A stretch of 55,081 nucleotides of DNA from Paulinella micropora (lineage: Eukaryota > Cercozoa > Imbricatea > Euglyphida), in contig BJOX01000026.1 of NCBI GenBank assembly GCA_009731375.1, positions 1,049,483-1,104,563 on the forward strand, given 5' to 3'. The notes beneath the pieces are model-generated. The model was given only the letters and a program-made list of their open reading frames with translations. It had not been told where the DNA came from and did no database searches. The first letter of the stretch is position 1. Each line of letters begins with the position of its first letter. Both the position numbers and the translations under genes were made by a program. Shown here in pieces: positions 1 through 17,067 of this stretch.

Positions 1-82
<82 letters not shown>

Positions 83-217
83 CGCTCGCTCGCTCGCTCT
101 CGCTCTAGCTCTGTGTTTGTGTGTTTGTGTGTTTGTGTGTTTGTGTTTGTGTTTGTGTGTGTGTGTGTGTATGTGTGTGTTTGTGTCTGTCTGTCTGTCT
201 GTCTGTCTGGAAGGAGT
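1..217. repeat. Microsatellite block upstream of GPN2
   Basis: A (CT)n run fills bases 1-79, followed by CTCG, GTTTGT/GT and GTCT repeats up to the GPN2 start codon at 218. No separate promoter is visible. The repeat itself must form the 5' leader or a preceding intron. The window begins inside the array, so its true length is unknown. Confidence 0.9.
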
Positions 218-3852
<3,635 letters not shown>

Positions 3853-3855
3853 CAC

Positions 3856-3906
<51 letters not shown>

Positions 3907-3962
3907 CCAGCCACTGCACAATCCTAAACGCTGCTCACGGTACCACCTATCTATCTATCTAC

Positions 3963-4021
<59 letters not shown>

Positions 4022-4052
4022 ACTATCTATCTATCTATCGATCGATCGATCG

Positions 4053-4126
<74 letters not shown>

Positions 4127-4127
<1 letters not shown>

Positions 4128-4576
4128 CCGGGGGGGATGCAGAGGGCCAGCTGCGCAGTGCTCCGGCCTAAAACCAAACCCCCTATAATGACGATTTTGT
4201 GTCCGCCGTTAATCGCGCGCAGCGCAAGGGCTCAACAGGCAACCAACTCCTGACCATGGCTGATGAAGTCGGGGCGTGATGCAAAGGGTTGATGAAGTCG
4301 GGGTTGTAGAAGGTAACTCACAACGAGCGTGAACTCCTGAAACCTCGACTTGCTTGTGGCATCATCTCCTTAGGGCACACGCTCCTGGGGAGTGTTCTAG
4401 TGTTGTCCCGTATAGTTCAAAAGGGCTCGGCTACCTTTCGGCTTGAACTGGGCACAGACACCAACCACAGCGAGACAGTGGTTGGTGTGCAGCTTGGCCG
4501 GTGCTGAAAGTTCTTGTCCGGGGGTAGTATAGGAGGCAATGGCTTTTCAAGCTAAGCCACGCCCATAGATTAAACA

Positions 4577-4578
<2 letters not shown>
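4127..4578 (+). mobile_element. Short dispersed retroposon-like unit, copy 1
   Basis: About 450 bp of unique-looking sequence lie between two (ATCT)n arrays. The unit shares most of its length with 5266-5738, including CGTCCGCCGTT-like and GCGCGCAGCGCA blocks, GATGCAAAGGGTTGATGAAG, and a 3' end CCCATAGATTAAACATATC that runs directly into (TATC)n. No reading frame is conserved. The fixed 3' end with a microsatellite tail suggests a non-LTR retroposon or SINE-like unit. The class is not established. Confidence 0.6.
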
Positions 4579-4650
<72 letters not shown>

Positions 4651-4742
4651 CCTTTCACTGCACAATCCTAAACGCTGCTCACGGTAGCTATACTATACCT
4701 ATCCTATCCTATCCTATCTATCCTATCCTATCCTATCCTAAC

Positions 4743-4806
<64 letters not shown>

Positions 4807-4850
4807 ATATCTACTTATCTCATATATCCATCTATCCTGTCGGGCGTCCT
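4579..4850. repeat. (TATC)n and (CTATC)n arrays
   Basis: Tetranucleotide and pentanucleotide arrays surround the third partial copy of the CACTGCACAATCC segment at 4656-4686. Confidence 0.9.
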
Positions 4851-5186
4851 CCCTTCGATGTAAGAAAAATTGGTCAAGGGGGCGGGACGTTGGCGATGAA
4901 GACCAACCCCCTAGAGCAAGCTGCACCACATGCCCGTCGGCTACCTCGCAAGGCTGCACCATGGGTAGCTGTGGCGTTGGGTGTTTTTTCCTTTGATCTC
5001 GCCCATAAAAGGTACTCACCGTGCACTTCGTGCTTGGTGAGTGGATCCCTCCGCTGGCCATTGGTTATGAGGGAGCAAGGAAGGCGAAGGCAGGCCTGAG
5101 CCAAGGATGCCTCCTGGCAGGACGCTTACGGCCATTTGGCTATATGACGCTCCTAGACTAAACACCAAACACATCTATCCATCTAC
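4851..5186 (+). mobile_element. Possible related retroposon unit
   Basis: This unique-looking block between arrays ends TAAACACCAAACACATC and then continues as TATC-type repeats, like the 3' junction of the flanking units. Internal similarity to those units is weak by eye, so relatedness is a guess. Confidence 0.35.
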
Positions 5187-5190
5187 CCAC

Positions 5191-5265
<75 letters not shown>

Positions 5266-5267
<2 letters not shown>

Positions 5268-5738
5268 CCTGGGGGTGAACTCTGCCTGCTGGCTGCCTGC
5301 GGGCTAATAGCCAGGAGGTCTGAGACGATGGTGGCGCGTCGTTCTCTACTCTCAGAGTAGGGCCCCCTATATAACGACGGTTTTGCGTCCGCCGTTGATC
5401 GCGCGCAGCGCAGGGTTAACAGGCGACCAACTCTCGACCAGGGACGTGATGCAAAGGGTTGATGAAGTCGAGGTTGCAGAAGGTAACTCACAAGCGTGAA
5501 CTTCCGAAACCTTGGTTTATCATGCCATCATCTCCTTATGACACTCCCCTGGGGGGGTCTTTTTAGTGGTTGCTCTTGTACAGTTCACGGGCTCGGCTAC
5601 CTTCGCTTAATTGGGCACGGGCACCAACCCGAGCGGATGGTTGGTGTGCAGCTTGTGAAGTGCTGAGAGTTCCTGCGCGGGGGTAGTATTGGAGGCTTAT
5701 GGCTTTTAAAGCTATGCCAAGCCCATAGATTAAACATA
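5266..5738 (+). mobile_element. Short dispersed retroposon-like unit, copy 2
   Basis: This is the second copy of the unit at 4127-4578. Both begin with a CCC-G-run junction out of (ATCT)n, and both end with the same GCCCATAGATTAAACATATC joined to TATC repeats. Copies differ by many substitutions and small indels, so they are not a recent tandem duplication. Confidence 0.6.
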
Positions 5739-5753
5739 TCTATCTATCCGTCC

Positions 5754-5797
<44 letters not shown>

Positions 5798-6214
5798 CTA
5801 TCTCTATCTCTCTCTATCTCTATCTCTATCTACATCTATATCTATATCTATATCTATATCCATATCTATATATCTATATCTATATATATCTATATCTATA
5901 TCTATATCTATATCTATATATCTATGTATCTGTATCTGTATCTGTATCTGTATCTATATCTATATCTATATATCTATATCTATTTTTCTATATCTATATC
6001 TATATCTATATCTATATCTATATCTACATCTACATCTATATCTATATCTATATCTATATCTATATCTATATCTTTATCTTTATCTTTATCTATATCTATA
6101 TCTATATATATATACATGTATATATATACCTATACCTATACCTATATCTATATCTATATCTATATCTATATCTGTATCTATATCTGTATCTATATCTATA
6201 TCGATATCTATCGA

Positions 6215-6297
<83 letters not shown>

Positions 6298-6298
6298 T
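5739..6298. repeat. (ATCT)n and (ATATCT)n array
   Basis: Tetranucleotide repeat grades into hexanucleotide ATATCT repeats and back. 6299-6560 that follows is unique AT-rich sequence with no recognisable gene. Confidence 0.9.
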
Positions 6299-6560
6299 GT
6301 GGACGATGATGAGGTGGAGAGTCCGCTTGTATCGGGTGTGGTGTAGGAGTAGGAAAAGGTTCTATTGTATACGTATATTGCATAACTGTATGGTATTGTA
6401 GCTTATATATTGCGCAGGTTGCATATATTGTATATATGTATAGGTGTAGGAAAATGTTCTATTGCAATGCTACGTGCCAGGTCCTGCTTACCTTATCTAC
6501 CTAACTACCTACGTCCGTACCTACACCTGTACAACTCCCAACTGAACATGAACCCTCCAA

Positions 6561-6561
6561 C

Positions 6562-6659
<98 letters not shown>

Positions 6660-6708
6660 CTCTCTCTCTCTCTTTCTTTCTTTCTCTCTCTCTCTCTCTT
6701 TCTTTCTT

Positions 6709-6747
<39 letters not shown>

Positions 6748-7413
6748 CTATCTCTCTCTCTCTCTCTCTCGTGTACTCTGGATTGCAAAAATTTCCATAG
6801 CCACTTTCATCCATCCACCCTTCCTTCGATCCATCCCTGAATTCCTCGGACCATTCATTAATTCGTGCATTCATCTACCTGCTTCAAGTCAACCTACCTA
6901 TCAACCTACTTCTACGACCCTACCTATCTGCCTACCTTCTGCTTACCTACCTACCTATCTACCTACGTCCTGATTACCTACCTACCTATCTGCCTACTTC
7001 CTACTTACACGTATGTAATATATTGTGTTAGATGCAGCACTGGAAAGGGGGTCATCGGAATGCTTGCCAACAAGTCCCCACCGCATAGAATAGAATAGAA
7101 TAGAATAGAACAGAACAGAACAGAACAGAATAGAATAGAATAGAATAGAAAAGAAATAGAAATAGAAATAGGAATAGAAATAGAAATAGAAATAGAAATA
7201 GAAATAGAAATAGAAATAGAAACCGAAACCGAAACCGAAACAGAAACAGAAACAGAAACAGAAACAGAAATAGAAACAGAAATAGAAATAGAAATAGAAA
7301 TAGAAGTGGAAATAGAAATAGAAATAGAAATTGGAATAGAAATAGAAATAGAAATAGAAATAGAAATAGAAATAGAAATAGAAATGGAATGGAATAGAAT
7401 AGAATAGAATAGA

Positions 7414-7462
<49 letters not shown>

Positions 7463-7463
7463 C

Positions 7464-7513
<50 letters not shown>
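6561..7513. repeat. (CT)n, (TTTC)n, (CTAC)n, (AGAAAT)n and (GATA)n
   Basis: (CT)n with TTTC interruptions fills 6567-6770. Degenerate CTAC repeats lie around 6870-7000. AGAAT/AGAAAT pentamers and hexamers run from 7087 to about 7415 and grade into (GATA)n to 7513. The unit changes stepwise, one base at a time. No gene. Confidence 0.85.
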
Positions 7514-8266
7514 GGGAGGGTTCCCTGAGTGCATCAGATATCTCTTAGCACAAAGCATATCATAGCTATCTAAGTTTATACATAGTAACTTTGAGTGTTT
7601 TTCATCACTTGTACAAAATATCTTTTTATACTTTTACTTGTAGGTTACAAACTAGCTAGTACAAAATGAACTATTTTTTCCTTGTCGAAACATGAAAATC
7701 TAGTATTTTATAGCTTGAGAATTATTTCTTACACAGGTGAATAGATTAGTCGTTTTGTATGATCATTAAACGTATTTCTCCAACTTTGTGTAATCTGTCA
7801 ATGTCTGTAGAAGACAAAAACTCAAAATCACAAAACCTGTATTTTTTAAGTTTTGGGGACATATACATCTTAGTATTCATCAGTTTTAAGACTGTCAAGT
7901 ATTGGAATCATCTTTTATTATAATAAATTAAAGCTCCACCAAAGGATTTTTGTTTATTTTGCCTAGAAGCTACAAACCAAAAAGTGGGTTTTCACAACTT
8001 CACCTACACATGTTGCATCGTATGTTCCAAATGGATAATTACTCCACGAGCTTTGTTCTTCCGTAGAGGGGACAGGAAGCTGTTGGAGTTGATCTCTGGG
8101 TTATTTGAGATGCCTAAGGTGCCTAAGTCGTGGAGTGTCACTAGGGAGCCATCAGCAGCGATGATGGCTCCACTAGCGCTTTAGATGTGAACCTCGTCCA
8201 GTCAGATAAGATACCACAGGGGAGGGATATATCTCGCCCAGTTCGATAGTATTTGATGAGTTTAGT

Positions 8267-8833
8267 GTGCCCGTGATCGCCAACACCGAAAAGATGATAA
8301 CAGGGAAACCTTTAATCAGGTTTGCTGACTCAGACTTTGCGGGGGATAGGTTATCCCGTAAGTCTCGATCGGGATTTATCTTTTTCTTCAATAGTGCCCC
8401 CGTTGCTTGGTTCTCCAAGTTACAGCAGGTGATAGCTCAATCTACTCTTGAAGCAGAGACCGTTTCAGCCAACGAAGCGGCGAGGGAGCTCTTAGCCATC
8501 AGGCTAACCCTGAGGGATATGGGTATTACCCTCAATGAGCCTACCACCATATACGAGGACAACGAAGGAGCAGCTATGTTGTTGTCGGAACGGGGGCTCG
8601 GAGAATCACGCATCAAACACATTGATGTGCGGTATCATTTCCTTGCGAAACTCGTAAAAGACAGGGTAGTTATTTTAGCTCGCGTATCGTCCGAGGATAA
8701 TGTCGCGGACATTTTCTCTAAGATCAATTTCACGCATGATAAGTTTGATCACTTAGCGGACAAAGTCTCGGTAAGATTGGACGAACCCAGTTTAAAACGG
8801 TTGGGTATTGATTTCTCGCAACTTGCGAAATGA
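8267..8833 (+). pseudogene. Ty1/copia-type RNase H fragment
   Basis: The 188-codon frame matches the RNase H domain that ends Copia pol proteins. Visible are FADSDFAGDRLSRKSRSGF near the start, WFSKLQQVIAQSTLEAE, YEDNEGAAML, KHIDVRYHFL, and a VADIFSK ending. RNase H removes the RNA of the RNA-DNA hybrid during reverse transcription. No reverse transcriptase, integrase or gag frame is readable upstream (7514-8200 shows only scattered stops), so this is a truncated remnant. A polypurine tract and probable LTR start lie 1.45 kb downstream. The gap between is partly filled by later SINE and ATT-repeat insertions. Confidence 0.8.
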
Positions 8834-9030
8834 TCAGGGAATTTACTTATATATTCGTATTATATTGGCAATATTAATAGTATACCTGTATACATGTAAT
8901 TTTTCGCATATCTCATTTACAGAGGCAGATGTTATATGTACATGTTGGAAGCCGATCGCTCATTTTCGACCCACTGCACCGAATGCGAATAGTAATGCGG
9001 GCCCTGAGGTTGATCGCGCTCTGCCGTGAC

Positions 9031-9166
9031 CCTTGAGCGGATCCCGAACGTGACCGCACTCTTGCCCGGGCCCCGCATATCCGCAATTTCTGCTCTGAGC
9101 CTTGAGCGGATCCCGGAAGTGACCGCATTCTTGTCCAGGCCCCGCGTGCCCGCAATTTCTTTATAT
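9031..9166. repeat. Two tandem 69-bp units
   Basis: CTTGAGCGGATCCCG starts at 9032 and again at 9101. The rest of each unit (GACCGCA, GGCCCCGC, CCGCAATTTCT) is also repeated with about ten differences. It is GC-rich, unlike its surroundings. Function unknown. Confidence 0.8.
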
Positions 9167-9200
9167 ATATATGTTATACTTGTGACCATAATTGGTCTGA

Positions 9201-9651
<451 letters not shown>

Positions 9652-10274
9652 ATATATAATCTATTATAAGAGACCAAGTTGGAGGCCAGGGTGGTTGGTG
9701 TGATGGGCAATTCATCACCTCTAGAAGATTGACAGGCTTGGAATCCACCCCCTGCGCTGTACCAGACCGGTCGATAATTTGCAATTTTTGATACCCCTTA
9801 CAGGAAGCGCTTGAAAATTTTCTTTTTCATATGTGACTATGCTCATATATATACGTAATCATATAGTAAATAGACAAATGCTTACATCTTTATTATATGA
9901 ATTTATTTATGTATCTACTTGTAGTATATCCATAACTTCATATCATATTTGTATAACATGTGTCATTATTACATACTATCTTACTAGATAGTTATTATAT
10001 GAGAGGTTAGTTGGGGATAGGAGAATAATCTCCTTCTTGTCGGAGAGGCCTCTCTATACAGTGGGACCGCTGCGCTGCGTATAATCTACTTCAACCGATA
10101 TATGCTTGCCACTGGTAGAGGGGTAGCCACATCTGACAATACTCAGTCTCGGACTCGGAGAGTGAGTGTAAGTGTTCATAGTATGTTTTGAGTTTGTGTT
10201 TTCTAAGTTTCACAAAATAGTAATAAAGGTGGTAATGTATTAGGACCTGCAGTAACTTTTATTAATTTACTTTG

Positions 10275-10470
10275 CTCCAGGGGGAGTGTTAGAACTAATA
10301 ATCAATATTACTAGTTACATGGGCCGGCCGTATAAGAGCCATTACTTATATCAGGCAAGTCATGTCGTTAAGTCTGCGCGCCTTCTGTTGTTTTGGCGCG
10401 TCATTAAAGCTTTCTTACTGCAGACGTGGTCTACTGTGAGTTCCGGATCATTATATTAAGTTATATTGGT
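10275..10470 (+). mobile_element. Polypurine tract and probable 3' LTR start of a Copia element
   Basis: CCAGGGGGAG followed by TGTTAGAAC is the standard Copia arrangement of polypurine tract and LTR start (TG at 10287). It fits the RNase H frame upstream. The LTR end is not clear; TCAAACA near 10470 is one candidate. No 5' LTR is in the window. 10471-11227 holds no feature I can recognise. Confidence 0.5.
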
Positions 10471-11225
10471 CAAACAATTAATTGAATGACACCAACCCTT
10501 TGGACGACAGTTGCCTCCCAGTCTGCGATGGTCTCCTCCTTGATTGCTGCAGTGCCAGAGTTAAGCGCTGCCAAGGCTCATAACCCACTGGACCACGAGA
10601 GGGTTGTATTTTACTTTATTATAGATGGACGATAATAACACTTCACCTACTGGCGCCACAACCTCCAAACCGCCAAAGCTTTGAATTCACCGTTACTGAA
10701 GTGTGGGTGTGGGTGTAACACTTAGAGCGATATAGATAAAATATGTAATTGTCATTGGGGTGGGCCGGTAGATTAAATACTATTATTAATAAAAATTTTC
10801 ACTTGAAAATAGATCACGGCCAACAAGTTCAAAGTTTTTTCCGCTTCAACTTCGGGACCACGTTTTTTCAGGAAATGAAAGTTGCCAGCACTTTCGGCTG
10901 ATGAAGTTTTTTTTCCACCTTAATGTCAGACTGCACACCCTGAGCTTCTGAAGATCAGTGTGCCGCGCAGTGTTCCTGTCAGGGAGCCTAGTTTGCCGGG
11001 TATCATGCACAATTTCATTGACAAGTCTCTTTTGTATGTTTTTGATAGCTCAGACATTATGAACAACATTCACTCTATTTTACTGTTACCGGTACGCTAA
11101 GCCTTCACATTTCTTCCATGATATTTATTACTACTACTAAAACTTGAAAACAAGGCTCAAGTTGCGTAAAATTATTTCTACTAACGGTGACACGTATTTT
11201 CTTATTAAGAGTGTTTGCGTAGAAC

Positions 11226-11229
<4 letters not shown>

Positions 11230-11265
<36 letters not shown>

Positions 11266-11289
11266 NNNNNNNNNNAAAAAAAAAAAAAA
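11230..11289. repeat. Poly(A) run with assembly gap
   Basis: A run of A is interrupted by ten Ns at 11266-11275. The sequence to 11790 after it has no convincing gene; minus-strand frames there are T-rich by-products. Confidence 0.8.
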
Positions 11290-11796
11290 GTACTTATTCC
11301 TACCGTACTCCTTGATTACAAATCTGACGTTGTTTCTTCTAAATACTCGACGAACGCTTGCTTTTCGTAGAGCTGAAAAGGAAGCATGTAAGAAGGCGAA
11401 CACGAGTAAAAACAAGTGCAAACAAAAAGAGAAGAGACGCAGTGCTTGTGTAAAAAAAGAGAGCAGACTACGGGGGAAGTAGTGAAGGGGAAATATGAAA
11501 AATTAAAATCGGAGAAGAAAAGGGAAGAATGAACGACGAAATGGGAAAATGGGGCAAGAGAAATGAAGTGAACAAGGAGCGACGAGGGGGATAGAGAAGG
11601 ACATGAAAATAAAAGGTGCAACAGTAACGAAATGGTTGGGAAGTTTAAACCGTCTCCAGTTGTCGCTGATGCACTCAGGCTTTTTTTTTTTTTTTTTAGT
11701 TCTCCCATCAATTTCAACCACGAAACTGAAAGCTTTAAACAAAGTTACTAGTCTTCCTCGGTGAAGCACTGACACCATATTCCAATCCTACAAACA

Positions 11797-12092
11797 TATC
11801 ATACATACATACATACATACATACATACATACATACATACATACATACCTGTCCCAGACTTGCAGAAACACGTACACCCTAAATATGTATGTACGTATGT
11901 ATGTATGCATGCATGTATGTATGTATGTATGCATTGTATGTATGTATGTATGTCTATACCCGCCAAATACTCCTGACAATCTTAGGAAACGTCTCACAAC
12001 GGGCTCATTCTCTCGCGTCGGCGGCAGGGGACGGGGAGGCTCTCCCTGTATGTATGTATGTATGTATGCATGTATGTATGCATGCAAGTATT
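11797..12092. repeat. (ATAC)n and (ATGT)n arrays
   Basis: ATAC repeats at about 11800-11846 and ATGT repeats at 11885-11952 and 12048-12085 are separated by short unique stretches. The complementary arrays could pair with each other. Confidence 0.85.
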
Positions 12093-12149
12093 AGTACCTC
12101 CGGCCCCCACACCATTTCATCAGAAAATTCTCCGTTTCGCGTCCGCAAA

Positions 12150-12397
12150 TAGCGCACATTGCGTGGCACCACCATGGTGACTCACGCTGCGCGCTGTGCC
12201 CAGGTCTAGACCGGGTGTACGGGGTGTGTCCGCAGACCGCACTGACCCAGCGCCAGTTCTGCTTCTTCCCCTATACCAACCCGAGGTTCAGTCCACCCGA
12301 CCAAACGGCCCTCTCTGCGGTCCCTGCTTTGCTATGCCGACGATCTGCCTCCTCCTCCACCACCGCGTCCCGTGGCGCCGCGGTTAGGCTAGGTTAG
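12150..12397 (+). other. Possible GC-rich exon of an unidentified gene
   Basis: This short open stretch has GPN2-like base composition and a protein-like reading (VYGVCPQTALTQRQFCFF, then PYTNPRFSPPDQ, before a Ser-rich end). It contains a CALC pair. GCCCAG at 12196 could be an acceptor. I do not recognise the family, and no partner exon is visible. It could also be a chance frame. 12398-12720 holds nothing I recognise. Confidence 0.22.
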
Positions 12398-12722
12398 TAG
12401 GTGAGTAGGTAGGAGCCCTTGCCTACCTCCTGCCGGCACGCAACTCCACAACCAACCTCTTCCTACCTACCTACCTACGCCGCCGCGCAGTTTGGAAAAC
12501 TGCTGAAAACACCTCCCACCGCTGTGAAAAATCTGCAATCCAGTAGGCAGATTGCCCGTTGGATTGCGCAATTTTTCTTATTCAAGACCCAGCCAAGATG
12601 GTGCTGAGCTTGTCTTGTGTGTGTTAAGCGGTTATCTTGCTTGTCTTAGGTGTGTATCAAGCAGTTATCTTCGGAGCGACGGCGCGTCTGAGCTGTATCA
12701 GTGAAGCCTAGAAAGGAAAGTA

Positions 12723-12754
12723 GAGTAGTAGTAGTACTAGTAGCAGTACTAGTA

Positions 12755-12811
<57 letters not shown>

Positions 12812-12812
12812 C

Positions 12813-12853
<41 letters not shown>

Positions 12854-12882
12854 CAGTAGAACTAGTAGCAGTAGTAGTATTA

Positions 12883-12928
<46 letters not shown>

Positions 12929-12935
12929 CAGTAGC

Positions 12936-12973
<38 letters not shown>

Positions 12974-13059
12974 CAGTAGTAGTAGCAGTAGCAACAGCAG
13001 CAGCAGCAGCAGTAGCAGCAGTAGTAGCAGTAGTATAGTAGTAGTAGTAGTAGTAGTAC

Positions 13060-13122
<63 letters not shown>

Positions 13123-13402
13123 CAACAGCAGCAGGAGGTGCAGGAGAAGAAAAAAGAAGAAGAAGAAGAAGAAGAAGAAGAAGAAGAAGAAGAAGAAGAA
13201 GAAGGAGAAGAAGAAGAAGAAGAAGAAGGAGGAGGAGGAGAAGAAGAAGAAGAAGAAGAAGAAGAAGAAGAAGAAGAAGAAGAAGAAGAAGAAGGAAGAA
13301 GAAGGAAGGAAAGAAGAAAGGAAGGACGGAAGGAAGGAAGAAGAAGAAGAAGAAAGAGAAGGAAGAGAAGAAGAAGAAGAAGAAGAAGAAGAAGAAGAAG
13401 AA

Positions 13403-13446
<44 letters not shown>

Positions 13447-13863
13447 CCAAGACCAAGACCAAGACCAGGACCAAGAAGAAGAAGAAGAAGAAGAAGAAGA
13501 AGAAGAAGAAGAAGAAGAAGAAGAAGAAGAAGAAGAAGAAGAAGAAGAAAAAGGAGGAGGAGGAGGTGGAGGTGGAGGCAAAGGAGAAGGGTTATGGAAG
13601 GCTATGTATGTGTTTGCATGTGTGTATGTATGTATGTATGTATGTATGTTTGTTTGTATGTATGTATGCATGTATGTATGTATGCATGTAAGTGTGTAAG
13701 TATGTATGTATGTATGTATGTATGCATGTATGTACGTATGTACGTATGTATGTGCATACCTTGCATGCATAGCATACATTATATACATACACACATACAT
13801 ACATACATACATACATACATACATACATACATACGTACGTACATACATACATACATACATACA

Positions 13864-13895
<32 letters not shown>

Positions 13896-14291
13896 CATAC
13901 ATACATACATACATACATACGTGCATGCATACATACATACATACGTACTTACTTACTTACTTGCTTGCTTACTTACTTACTTACTTACATGCGTGCATGC
14001 ATGCATGCATACATACATACATACATGCATACATACATACATACGTTATGTACATACATACATACATACATGCATATACATACTACATACATGCCTGCAT
14101 GCATATACATACATACATACATACATACATACATACATACATACAGACAGACATACAGATACATACATACATACATACATACATAACATACATAACATAC
14201 ATACATAACATACATACATAACATACATACATAACATACATACATACATTCATACATACATTCATACATTCATACATACTTCATACGTGCA

Positions 14292-14322
<31 letters not shown>

Positions 14323-14341
14323 GTACATACATACACACACA

Positions 14342-14373
<32 letters not shown>

Positions 14374-14723
14374 CATGCATACATACATACATACAATGTA
14401 CATACATACATACATACATACATACATACATACATGCATGCATACATACATACATACATACATACCTACATACATACCTACATACATACCTACATACATA
14501 CCTACATACATACCTACATACATACCTACATACATACCTACATACATACCTACATACATACCTACTTCATACCTACCTACCTACTTACATACATACATAC
14601 ATACATGCATGCATACATACATACATACATACATACATACATACATACACATACATACATACACATACATACATACACATACATACATACCTACATACAT
14701 GCATACATACATACATGCATACC

Positions 14724-14754
<31 letters not shown>

Positions 14755-14946
14755 GTACATACATACATACATATGTACATACATACATTCATACATACCT
14801 ACCTACATACATACCTACCTACATACATACCTACCTACCTACCTACCTACCTACCTACCTACATACATACATACATACATACACATACATACATACATGC
14901 ATACATACATACATGCATACATACATACATACATACATACATACCG
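12723..14946. repeat. (AGT)n, (AGA)n, (ATGT)n and (ATAC)n super-array
   Basis: (AGT)n fills about 12723-13125, (AGA)n 13140-13590, (ATGT)n 13605-13755 and (ATAC)n 13780-14945, with TTAC, ATGC and CTAC variants. Boundaries are abrupt. All long frames here are translated repeats. Confidence 0.95.
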
Positions 14947-15004
14947 TACAGGATTACAAACTAAAGCACTCACAAAGTTTTTATGCAGTTTTGAACAGAT
15001 GCAG

Positions 15005-15240
15005 TCATTGTATGAGTTGTCGTATGCATTTGTATCCAGTGGTGTGCCGTGGTATGCAGTTGTTGTACGCAGTTGTCATGCAGTTGTGCAGTTGTATGCA
15101 GTTGTTGCACGCAGTTGTACATAATGGTATGCTGTTGTATGCAGTTATGCAGTGATATGCAGTGATATGCAGTGGTATGCAGTGGAATGCCGTTGATATA
15201 GATGTGTGAGCTGTATGCAGTTGTATGCAGTTGTCCGCGC
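15005..15240. repeat. Degenerate TGCAGTTGTA minisatellite
   Basis: About 20 imperfect copies of a 10-13 bp unit (GCAGTTGTAT, GCAGTGATAT, GCAGTGGTAT) are present. No coding sense. Confidence 0.8.
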
Positions 15241-15434
15241 AGATGTACTATGTACTTCTGCAAGAACAGAATACAAACATCGATCATAATTGACATACAT
15301 ACCTGCAACAAAATACAAACATCTATCATGTTTGACATCGTACACAACATACATACATGGCCTGCGTAACCTACATACATCCAAAAACGCTTTGCCTCGA
15401 GGTTAGCTAGTGAGTCAGTCATACACACACGTAC

Positions 15435-15464
15435 AGGGTTAGGGTTAGGGTTGAGGTTAGGGTT
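15435..15464 (+). repeat. Short interstitial telomere-like tract
   Basis: GGGTTAGGGTTAGGG is followed by a variant GTTGAGGTTAGGG: about four TTAGGG-type units in 30 bp. This is too short to be a chromosome end. Confidence 0.6.
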
Positions 15465-15589
15465 TACGCCAACATCAGAAGCTAACGTATTACCAAGCCA
15501 AGGGACTTCAAGTAAAAAAATATAAAAAAACAAAATAATTTTTTTTAAAAAAAAAGCAAGGTCAAAAAGAAATAAAAAAGCAAGTGAAA

Positions 15590-16985
15590 GAAAGACCCAG
15601 GGAGAAACACAGGTAAAAACCAAGGGAAAAACACAGGGAGAAACACAGGTAAGAAACACAGGTAAAAACCCAGGGAGAAACACAGGTAAAAACCCAGGGA
15701 GAAACACAGGTAAAAACCCAGGTGAAAACCCAGGGAGAAACCCAGGTGAAAACCCAGGGAGAAACCCAGGTAAAAACACAGGGAGAAACACAGGGAGAAC
15801 CACAGGGAGAAACACAGGAGAAACTCAGGGAACAAAACAGGGAGAAACACAGGTAAAAACAGGGAGAAACACAGGGGAAAAAACAGGGAAAAACCCAGGG
15901 AGAAACACAGGAGAAACTCAGGGAACAAAACAGGGAGAAACACAGGGGCAAAAACAGGGAGAAACACAGGGGCAAAAACAGGGAGAAACACAGGGGCAAA
16001 AACAGGGAGAAACACAGGGGCAAAAACAGGGAGAAACACAGGGGCAAAAACAGGGAGAAACACAGGGGCAAAAACAGGGAGAAACACAGGGGCAAAAACA
16101 GGGAGAAACACAGGGGCAAAAACAGGGAGAAACACAGGGGCAAAAACAGGGAGAAACACAGGGGCAAAAACAGGGAGAAACACAGGGGCAAAAACAGGGA
16201 GAAACACAGGGGCAAAAACAGGGAGAAACACAGGGGCAAAAACAGGGAGAAACACAGGGGCAAAAACAGGGAGAAACACAGGGGCAAAAACAGGGAGAAA
16301 CACAGGGGCAAAAACAGGGAGAAACACAGGGGCAAAAACAGGGAGAAACACAGGGGCAAAAACAGGGAGAAACACAGGGGCAAAAACAGGGAGAAACACT
16401 GGGGCAAAAACAGGGAGAAACACTGGGGCAAAAACAGGGAGAAACACTGGGGCAAACACAGGGAGAAACACTGGGGCAAACACAGGGAGAAACACTGGGG
16501 CAAACACAGGGAGAAACACTGGGGCAAACACAGGGAGAAACACTGGGGCAAACACAGGGAGAAACACTGGGGCAAACACAGGGAGAAACACTGGGAGAAA
16601 CACAGGGAGAAACACAGGGAGAAACACAGGGAGAAACACAGGGAGAAACACAGGGAGAAACACAGGGAGAAACACAGGGAGAAACACTGGGAGAAACACA
16701 GGGAGAAACACTGGGAGAAACACTGGGAGAAACACTGGGAGAAACACTGGGAGAAACACAGGGAGAAACACAGGGAGAAACACTGGGAGAAACACTGGGA
16801 GAAACACAGGGGCAAAAACAGGGAGAAACACTGGGAGAAACACAGGGGCAAAAACAGGGAGAAACACTGGGAGAAACACTGGGAGAAACACTGGGAGAAA
16901 CACAGGGGCAAAAACAGGGAGAAACACTGGGAGAAACACAGGGGCAAAAACAGGGAGAAACACTGGGAGAAACACGGGGCAAAAA
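15590..16985. repeat. 24-bp minisatellite (12-bp base unit) with ordered variants
   Basis: The base unit is GGGAGAAACACA. From about 15,940 to 16,390 a homogeneous 24-bp unit, GGGAGAAACACA plus GGGGCAAAAACA, repeats about 19 times. A CACTGG variant then takes over to about 16,590, followed by plain 12-bp units and a mixed right end. The left end has looser AGGTAAAAACC units. All three minus frames stay open because 12 and 24 are multiples of 3; these frames are not genes. Confidence 0.95.
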
Positions 16986-17067
16986 CAGAAGGGAAAAAGC
17001 ATGAGAAAAATAAATAACAAAGAGGGAGGCAAAAACAAATAAATTTTCATCCTGCCAATGAAGATAT

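Noticed and set aside
12749-14964. Poly-Leu, poly-Ser, poly-Arg and HTYI frames
   Set aside because: Pure AGT, AGA and ATAC repeat translations.
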